Position numbers and translations under genes: made by a program. Positions 5,415 through 10,224 of a DNA stretch of 10,224 nucleotides are shown here, piece by piece. Under the pieces are notes generated by a model that was given only the letters and a program-made list of their open reading frames with translations, searched no databases and had not been told where the DNA came from. Numbering within the stretch: the first letter of the stretch is position 1; each line of letters begins with the position of its first letter. Origin of the DNA: JBFLYO01 sp040756745 (GTDB taxonomy: Bacteria; Bacteroidota; Ignavibacteria; UBA10030; UBA6906); contig JBFLYO010000055.1 in NCBI GenBank assembly GCA_040756745.1, positions 1 to 10,224 of the forward strand, in the 5' to 3' direction.

Positions 5415-8400
5415 ATGAGCCTGTCCGTAACCTCCATCAACCGCCCCGTCCTCGCCATCGTGATGTCGCTTGCGGTGATGCTGTTCGGCGTCATCGGATT
5501 TACCTATCTCGGCGTCCGTGAATATCCCAGCGTCGACCCTCCCATCATCACCGTCTCGGCAACCTACACCGGTGCAAACGCCGACGTCATCGAGTCCCGC
5601 ATCACGCAACCCCTCGAGGAGTCCATTAGCGGCATCGAAGGGATCCGTACGCTGAAGTCCGTCAGCACCGAAGGGCGCTCCCAGATCACCGTCGAGTTCG
5701 AGCTGGGCATCGACATGGAAGCCGCGGCAAACGACGTGCGCGATAAGGTCTCCCGAGCGATGCGGAGCCTCCCGCCCGACACTGACAACCCCGTTGTGAT
5801 GAAGGCCGACGCCGATGCGATCCCGATCGTCAACCTGAACATCAAGAGTGACAAGCGAAACCTTCTCCAGCTCACCGAGATCGCCAACAACGTCTTCAAG
5901 GAACGCCTGCAAACCATCCCGGGCGTCAGCGAGGTGCAGTTGTGGGGGGCGAAGACGTATTCGATGCGCGTCTGGATGGACCCCGCGAAGCTCTCATCGT
6001 ACGGCTTGACCCCGCTCGATGTCCGCGATGCGATCCAGCGGGAGAACGTCGAGCTCCCCTCCGGCCGGATCGAGGGGGAGACCGTCGAGCTCACGGTCAG
6101 GACGATGAGCCGGCTCGCCACGCCGGAGGAGTTCAACAACCTGGTGATCCGCGAGCAGGAAGGGAGGGTTGTCCGGCTGCGCGATGTCGGCAACGCCGAG
6201 CTGGGGCCGGAGAATCTTCGGACCAGCATGAAGCGGGATGGGATTCCCATGGTCGGTCTTGTGCTGATTCCACGTTCAGGCGCAAATTTCGTCTCCATCG
6301 TGGATGAGTTCTACCGGCGCATCGAGGAGATCAAGCGCGACCTCCCGCCGGATATCGGGCTCGGCATCGGATTCGACTCCACCCGCTACATCCGCCGGTC
6401 AATCGCCGAAGTCGCCGAAACGATCGCGATCGCGTTCGCGCTGGTGTTCCTTGTGATCTACCTCTTTCTCCGCGACCTCCGGACGACAATCATCCCCATG
6501 ATCGCAGTACCGGTGTCGCTCATCGGTGCGTTCTTCATCATGTACGTGATGGAGTATTCGATCAACGTCCTGACCCTGATGGCGATCGTGCTTGCGATCG
6601 GTCTCGTTGTTGACGACGCCATCGTCATGCTGGAGAATATTTACGCCAAGGTCGAGCGGGGAATGGCCGCCCGCGAGGCCGGTGTGCGGGGTTCAGGTGA
6701 GGTGTATTTTGCCATCATTGCCACGACCGTGGTGCTTGTGGCGGTCTTTCTTCCGGTGATCTTTCTGCAGGGGATCACGGGCAGGCTCTTCCGGGAGTTC
6801 GGGATCGTCCTTGCCGGTTCGGTGGCGATTTCCGCGTTCGTCTCACTCACGCTGACGCCCATGATGTCGACCCGATTCCTGCAGGGGAAACATGAACATG
6901 GCCGCCTGTACCGTGCGACCGAGAAGTTTTTCGCTTCGATGATCGAGAAGTACCGGTCGACGCTCGGCGCGTTCCTGACGAAGAGGAGCAGGGCCTGGTT
7001 TGCCATGGGGATCGCTGTCGCCGGAATCGTGGGGTTCTGGTTCCTCATTCCGAGTGAGCTTGCGCCTCTCGAAGACCGGAACAGCCTTCGCCTCAATGTG
7101 ACTGCCGCCGAAGGGGTCACGTTCGAGTACATGACGGGATACATGGACCACCTGACCTCGCTTGTCGCAGAGAATGTTGCGGAGCGGGATGCGGTGATTG
7201 CGTTCGTGTCGGGCGGCTCCGGCGGCGCGAATTCCGGACGGATCAACCTCGCCCTTGTCGAACGGGAACAGAGGGCTCGCTCTCAGCAATCCATTGCAGA
7301 CCAGCTCTCGACGCTCGTGCGACGTTCGACAGGCGCGAGGACATTCGTGGTGCAGGACCAATCGATCGGCGCGCGCGGGTGGACGCAGCTCCCCGTGCAA
7401 TTTGTGCTCCTCGCGCCGGATTTCGAAAAGTTGCGTGCAATGGTTCCCCGGTTCATCGCAGAGGCGCAGAAACGGCCCGAGTTCCAGTATGTTGACGTCA
7501 ATCTGAAGTTCAATAAGCCCGAATTGCGGGTGGGAATAGAGCGAGAACGAGCACTGGCGCTCGGGGTAAGCGCACTTGATATCGCACAGACGCTCCAGCT
7601 TGCGTACAGCGGTCAGCGGTTCGACTACTTCGTGATGAACAGCAAGCTGTATCAGGTGATCGGACAGATGACGCGTGAGAATCGCGACCAGCCCCTCGAC
7701 CTCAAGTTCCTCTCCGTGCGCAACGACCGGGGAGAGTTGATCCAACTTGACAATGTCGTCTCCTTGCGCGAGCAGAGCAGCCCGCCGGCCCTCTACAGGT
7801 TTAACCGGCAGGTGGCGGCCACCGTCCAGGCCGGGATGGCAAAGGGATTCACGCTTGGCGATGGCATTGCCGCGATGCGGGAAACCGCCAGGGCAGTCCT
7901 TGACGAATCGTTCAACACTGCGCTTGACGGAGCGTCGAAGGACTATGAAGAAAGCTCCTCCAGCCTTGCCTTCGCGTTCGTGCTGGCCCTCATTCTGATC
8001 TATTTGGTGTTGGCTGCTCAGTTTGAGAGTTTCCGCGATCCCCTCATTATCATGGTGACGGTGCCGCTTGCGATGTTCGGCGCGTTGTTCTCGCTCTGGT
8101 ATTTTGGGCTGACACTGAACATCTTCAGCGAGATCGGCCTGATCATGCTGATCGGGCTGGTGACAAAGAATGGCATCCTGATCGTGGAGTTCGCGAACCA
8201 GAGGAAGTCCGCCGGCATGCCCCTGCTGGAGGCCATTCAGGATGCCGCAGTGGCGCGGCTCCGGCCGATCCTCATGACAGCACTCGCCACCGTGCTCGGC
8301 ACGCTCCCCATCGCACTCGCTCTCGGCGCGGGTGCCGAAAGCCGTACCTCCATGGGGGTCGCGGTCGTGGGGGGACTCATCCTGGCAACAGGGCTGACAC

Positions 8401-8537
8401 TGTACATCGTGCCGGCGGTGTACTGCGTGGTGTCGAGGGAGAGTCTAGTGGCAGTCGTAAGTCCTTTGAGGCGGAGAGAAGTCAGTAGTCAGAAGTCAGT
8501 AGTCAGAGAGATGGATGCTCTGGATGGCGGGAAGTGA
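5415..8537 (+). CDS. RND efflux inner-membrane permease (HAE-1 / AcrB type)
   Basis: Proton-driven efflux permease of 1040 residues, the usual size for the hydrophobe/amphiphile (HAE-1) RND family. The start fits the family (MSLSVTSINRPVLAIVM, first membrane helix at ~12-30). Two repeats each hold six membrane segments (~12-30, 332-482; ~527-545, 850-1003) and a large periplasmic porter/docking loop. Proton-relay residues are present: Asp400 and Asp401 in GLVVDDAIVMLENIY (TM4) and Lys918 in GLVTKNGILIVEFAN (TM10). The REYPSVDPPIITVSATYTGA segment after TM1 is typical of the family. Translation is well supported: GGAGGTGA at 5400-5407, 7 bases upstream, lies inside the end of the adaptor gene. 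The last ~30 residues after TM12 (...YCVVSRES) are unusual. Residues ~1021-1031 (EVSSQKSVV) are encoded by a tandem AGAAGTCAGTAGTC repeat, so the native tail appears replaced or extended. No TolC-type gene adjoins. Drug, metabolite and metal substrates cannot be distinguished, though the HAE-1 features argue against a heavy-metal (CusA) pump. Confidence 0.95.
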   Translation: MSLSVTSINRPVLAIVMSLAVMLFGVIGFTYLGVREYPSVDPPIITVSATYTGANADVIESRITQPLEESISGIEGIRTLKSVSTEGRSQITVEFELGIDMEAAANDVRDKVSRAMRSLPPDTDNPVVMKADADAIPIVNLNIKSDKRNLLQLTEIANNVFKERLQTIPGVSEVQLWGAKTYSMRVWMDPAKLSSYGLTPLDVRDAIQRENVELPSGRIEGETVELTVRTMSRLATPEEFNNLVIREQEGRVVRLRDVGNAELGPENLRTSMKRDGIPMVGLVLIPRSGANFVSIVDEFYRRIEEIKRDLPPDIGLGIGFDSTRYIRRSIAEVAETIAIAFALVFLVIYLFLRDLRTTIIPMIAVPVSLIGAFFIMYVMEYSINVLTLMAIVLAIGLVVDDAIVMLENIYAKVERGMAAREAGVRGSGEVYFAIIATTVVLVAVFLPVIFLQGITGRLFREFGIVLAGSVAISAFVSLTLTPMMSTRFLQGKHEHGRLYRATEKFFASMIEKYRSTLGAFLTKRSRAWFAMGIAVAGIVGFWFLIPSELAPLEDRNSLRLNVTAAEGVTFEYMTGYMDHLTSLVAENVAERDAVIAFVSGGSGGANSGRINLALVEREQRARSQQSIADQLSTLVRRSTGARTFVVQDQSIGARGWTQLPVQFVLLAPDFEKLRAMVPRFIAEAQKRPEFQYVDVNLKFNKPELRVGIERERALALGVSALDIAQTLQLAYSGQRFDYFVMNSKLYQVIGQMTRENRDQPLDLKFLSVRNDRGELIQLDNVVSLREQSSPPALYRFNRQVAATVQAGMAKGFTLGDGIAAMRETARAVLDESFNTALDGASKDYEESSSSLAFAFVLALILIYLVLAAQFESFRDPLIIMVTVPLAMFGALFSLWYFGLTLNIFSEIGLIMLIGLVTKNGILIVEFANQRKSAGMPLLEAIQDAAVARLRPILMTALATVLGTLPIALALGAGAESRTSMGVAVVGGLILATGLTLYIVPAVYCVVSRESLVAVVSPLRRREVSSQKSVVREMDALDGGK

Positions 8538-8589
8538 AGCCGAACGGCGGCATTTCTTTCTGGATTCTGACTACTGATTTCTGACTTCT
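8477..8589. repeat. Tandem and inverted AGAAGTCAGTAGTC repeat at permease end
   Basis: AGAAGTCAGTAGTC occurs twice in tandem at 8477-8490 and 8491-8504, inside the permease reading frame. Positions 8566-8589, after the stop codon, read TCTGACTACTGA, TTTCTGACTTCT, the imperfect reverse complement (12 consecutive matching bases, plus a separate AGAAGTCAG match). The arms could fold a long-loop hairpin around the stop codon and help end transcription, although no T run follows. It looks like a mobile or expanding intergenic repeat that has invaded the gene end. Confidence 0.6.
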
Positions 8590-8707
8590 CATGGCCGTTC
8601 CCCAGACATCCGCTTGACTTCCACCCTGAATGTTACTACGTTCGCCGAACCTACCCTCCCGGGGGGCTGCAATTCACTAACCCACCATTATGTCCAAGGA
8701 GTGAGCC

Positions 8708-9676
8708 ATGAAGCAGAGAGCATGGTGCACGGTCGGCGGATTTCTCCTTGCCCTGGTCATCCTCTACGGGTGCACCCAGGACCATGTGGGAGTTCCCCTG
8801 CAAGAACCGGCTGTGGGCACAGCCGGTACGATGCAGAAGTCGGGTGCAAAAGGCGATCCCGTCATTCTGGCCCGACTTAAAGAGATCAATCAACAGCTCG
8901 CGGCACGCGGGCTGAATATCGCGGCCGAATCGATAGAGTTCTTTACGATCGGCCGCGGGAGACCGGGCGCGAGAATCCATCAGACCGGGATCCGTTGGGT
9001 TCCGAACGATCCGCGGCGGCTCGCTGAGGGGAACCACATCACCTACCTCGTGGACCAGAGCGACGGTGTCACCGCGAGCGGCCTCACTGCTGCGGAGACC
9101 AGCGGGGCCATCGAGGACGCGATTGACACGTGGGCGGCTTCCCAGCCGTTTCAGAAGGTCACTATCGTCAGGCGCGCGGATTCCGGAGCCGATCCCGACA
9201 TCTTTGATGCGTTTTTCGGATTCGGCGGATTCGGCGATCCATTCCTGGCCGATATCGTCAACGCGGGATGGCTTCCGCGTGCGTTTTTTGAAGCCGTCGG
9301 CGGACCCGGCGGGGGAGGAGGAATCCTTGCCTTCTCGGTGAGCTTCATCTTTGTGTTCCCCGGAACCCAAATCCCCACCGACATCAACGGGGACAACTAT
9401 CTCGACGAGGCGCTGAACGAAGTCTATTACAACAACACGTTCGGTGATCCGGGAGACGATCGGGCGGGAAATCCCTGGGGGATCAATATTGCCCTCCCAG
9501 GGATCGATGTGGAGACGGTGGCGCTGCACGAGAACGGACACTCGCTCGACCTCGGGCACTTCGGTCCGCCGCCCGTCGCCGTGATGAATCCGGTGTACGG
9601 CGGGATCCGGCATTCTCCCTATCCGGCCGATATCGCCGGCATGAACGCGGTCTGGTCAAGCTGGCCTAACCCCTGA
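8708..9676 (+). CDS. Matrixin-like zinc metalloprotease lipoprotein
   Basis: Predicted surface or periplasmic zinc protease of the matrixin (M10A, metzincin) type. The N-terminus has a signal peptide ending in a lipobox, LYGC, with Cys22 as the lipidation site and Thr at +2. Residues ~45-95 may be a short prodomain. The catalytic domain runs from ~100 to 322: ITYLVDQSDG resembles the first strand of matrixins, and ETSGAIEDAIDTWA the first helix. IDVETVALHENGHSLDLGH supplies His274, His278 and His284 as zinc ligands with Glu275 as catalytic base. VMNPVY around Met293 is the Met-turn. A Gly/Pro-rich loop (199-205) and a DINGDNYLDE stretch (225-234) that could bind calcium precede the active site. 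The metzincin Gly in HExxHxxGxxH is Asp281 here, which is unusual. AAGGAG at 8696-8701, 6 bases upstream, fixes the start. The gene appears to be a single transcription unit ending at the hairpin 9710-9739. Substrate unknown. Confidence 0.85.
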   Translation: MKQRAWCTVGGFLLALVILYGCTQDHVGVPLQEPAVGTAGTMQKSGAKGDPVILARLKEINQQLAARGLNIAAESIEFFTIGRGRPGARIHQTGIRWVPNDPRRLAEGNHITYLVDQSDGVTASGLTAAETSGAIEDAIDTWAASQPFQKVTIVRRADSGADPDIFDAFFGFGGFGDPFLADIVNAGWLPRAFFEAVGGPGGGGGILAFSVSFIFVFPGTQIPTDINGDNYLDEALNEVYYNNTFGDPGDDRAGNPWGINIALPGIDVETVALHENGHSLDLGHFGPPPVAVMNPVYGGIRHSPYPADIAGMNAVWSSWPNP

Positions 9677-9709
9677 GCAACAGATAGTCAATCTGACCCC
9701 CGGGAACTG

Positions 9710-9743
9710 CAAAGGGTATTCAGCGATGAATACCCTTTGTGTT
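9710..9743 (+). terminator. Rho-independent terminator after the metalloprotease
   Basis: A perfect 13-bp stem (C+AAAGGGTATTCA at 9710-9722 / TGAATACCCTTT+G at 9727-9739) closes a GCGA loop of the stable GNRA type and is followed by TGTTT. It lies 34 bases past the protease stop. The opposite strand has no T run, so it mainly serves the plus strand. Confidence 0.8.
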
Positions 9744-9748
9744 TCCTG

Positions 9749-9889
9749 AACTCACCCCCCTCACTCTCCCCAGAAAAGGGAGGGGGAGACATCCTCCCCT
9801 TTCCCTTTTCAAGGCAAAGGGGACGGGCCTGCCTGCCGGCAGGCAGGGGATAGAGTTGTGTTGCAGAGAGGGGGAAAGGGGGGTGAGTT
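9749..9889. repeat. 141-bp inverted-repeat element between convergent genes
   Basis: The ends AACTCACCCCCCT (9749-9761) and AGGGGGGTGAGTT (9877-9889) are exact reverse complements, and purine/pyrimidine-rich sequence inside continues the pairing imperfectly. Nested within are a second hairpin (AAAAGGGAGGGGGA near 9774-9787 with TCCTCCCC...CCCTTTT) and a 20-bp perfect palindrome. The right arm touches the last base of the kinase stop codon. It has MITE-like or REP-like structure; no transposase is present in the window. Confidence 0.6.
9828..9847. repeat. Perfect 20-bp palindrome
   Basis: CCTGCCTGCC followed directly by GGCAGGCAGG, a perfect 20-bp palindrome with an internal CCTG/CAGG duplication. 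It sits in the middle of the 9749-9889 element. I recall this kind of palindrome as a widely scattered repeat in metagenome-derived bacterial genomes, where it yields spurious peptide strings such as LPAGRQG; that recollection is unverified here. Confidence 0.65.
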
Positions 9890-10224
9890 TAACCCCACAG
9901 CAAATACGCCACCACCAGCAGGACGATAATCACCAGCACAACGGGCACCAGCGAGCTTCGCGTTTCGCGCTTCTGGTATCTGACGAACGGCGTGAAGAAC
10001 CGGCGGCTGGCCGACTGCCATGCCCCGGGACTCAAGTGATGTTTCGTCGACTCCAGCACATGTGCGAAATCATCGGCATCGCGATACCGCTCCGCGGGGT
10101 TCTTTCGAAGGGCCTGAAGGAGAACGTCATCGAGTTCATCGGGGATGTCATGTCCAACGACGGAAGGACGGGGTAGAGGAGCGGTGAGGATGGCATGGAT
10201 CAACTCGTGCGGATTCTTCCCCTT
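9889..10224 (-). CDS. Ser/Thr protein kinase, C-terminal fragment (partial)
   Basis: C-terminal 111 residues of a bacterial Hanks-type Ser/Thr protein kinase whose N-terminus lies beyond the right edge; the frame stays open to 10224. The visible part begins at KGKNPHELIHAIL and contains the last kinase helices: IPDELDDVLLQALRKNPAERYRDADDF, including the conserved subdomain XI Arg in NPAERY. The ATP-binding, catalytic-loop and DFG motifs are outside the window, so activity cannot be judged. A basic linker (~RRFFTPFVRYQKRETR) is followed by one C-terminal membrane helix, LVPVVLVIIVLLVVAYLLWG, ending at the stop with no extracytoplasmic sensor domain such as PASTA. The kinase would therefore be a tail-anchored cytoplasmic enzyme. 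It converges on the metalloprotease gene, with the repeat element and terminator between them. No terminator of its own is obvious, though the C/G-rich inverted repeat directly after its stop may serve. Confidence 0.85.
   Translation of the reverse strand, partial: KGKNPHELIHAILTAPLPRPSVVGHDIPDELDDVLLQALRKNPAERYRDADDFAHVLESTKHHLSPGAWQSASRRFFTPFVRYQKRETRSSLVPVVLVIIVLLVVAYLLWG

Noticed and set aside
8477..8504. Tandem 14-bp units considered as a CRISPR array
   Set aside because: The units are contiguous with no spacers, only two are present and no cas genes are in the window.
9739..10176. Plus-strand open frame through the repeat element and kinase region
   Set aside because: It is a read-through of the palindrome (LPAGRQG string) and the antisense of the kinase gene.

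Overview
The window looks like chromosomal DNA of an uncultured bacterium from the Bacteroidota/Ignavibacteriota side of the FCB group. The main evidence is the C-terminus of the large cytochrome, which carries the NYPNPFNPST...SGVYIYRL...KMLLLK signature of a type IX secretion (T9SS) type A sorting domain. Gram-negative architecture is also clear: two predicted lipoproteins and an RND efflux pump. The DNA is fairly GC-rich, and its intergenic gaps hold palindromic and inverted repeats. The phylum call is an inference; no rRNA or tRNA is present to anchor it.

Layout, left to right. Positions 1-729 hold no convincing gene; the first ~130 bases are a cluster of GC-rich palindromes. An ORF6N-domain DNA-binding protein follows (730-1296) and carries a perfect 12-bp-arm inverted repeat inside its coding sequence. 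Next is a small lipoprotein of unknown function (1511-2002), a 324-base gap with palindromes, and an exported octaheme c-type cytochrome with a T9SS tail (2327-4243). A good sigma70-like promoter (4265-4293) then precedes a two-gene RND efflux operon: periplasmic adaptor (4342-5412) and inner-membrane permease (5415-8537). The end of the permease gene runs into an AGAAGTCAGTAGTC-type repeat that supplies part of its C-terminal tail. A matrixin-like zinc metalloprotease lipoprotein follows (8708-9676) and ends in a strong hairpin terminator. A 141-bp inverted-repeat element (9749-9889) contains a perfect 20-bp palindrome. The right edge is the C-terminal end of a membrane-anchored Ser/Thr protein kinase on the minus strand, which runs off the window.

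Only the adaptor and permease form an evident operon. No outer-membrane TolC-type partner is visible, so it must be encoded elsewhere. The cytochrome, the protease and the unknown lipoprotein all point to the cell envelope and surface: redox chemistry outside the inner membrane, proteolysis and export. I found no clear new multi-gene system. The most unusual items are the T9SS-tagged octaheme cytochrome, the palindrome inside the ORF6N gene, the repeat-derived end of the permease and the nested repeat element at the right edge.
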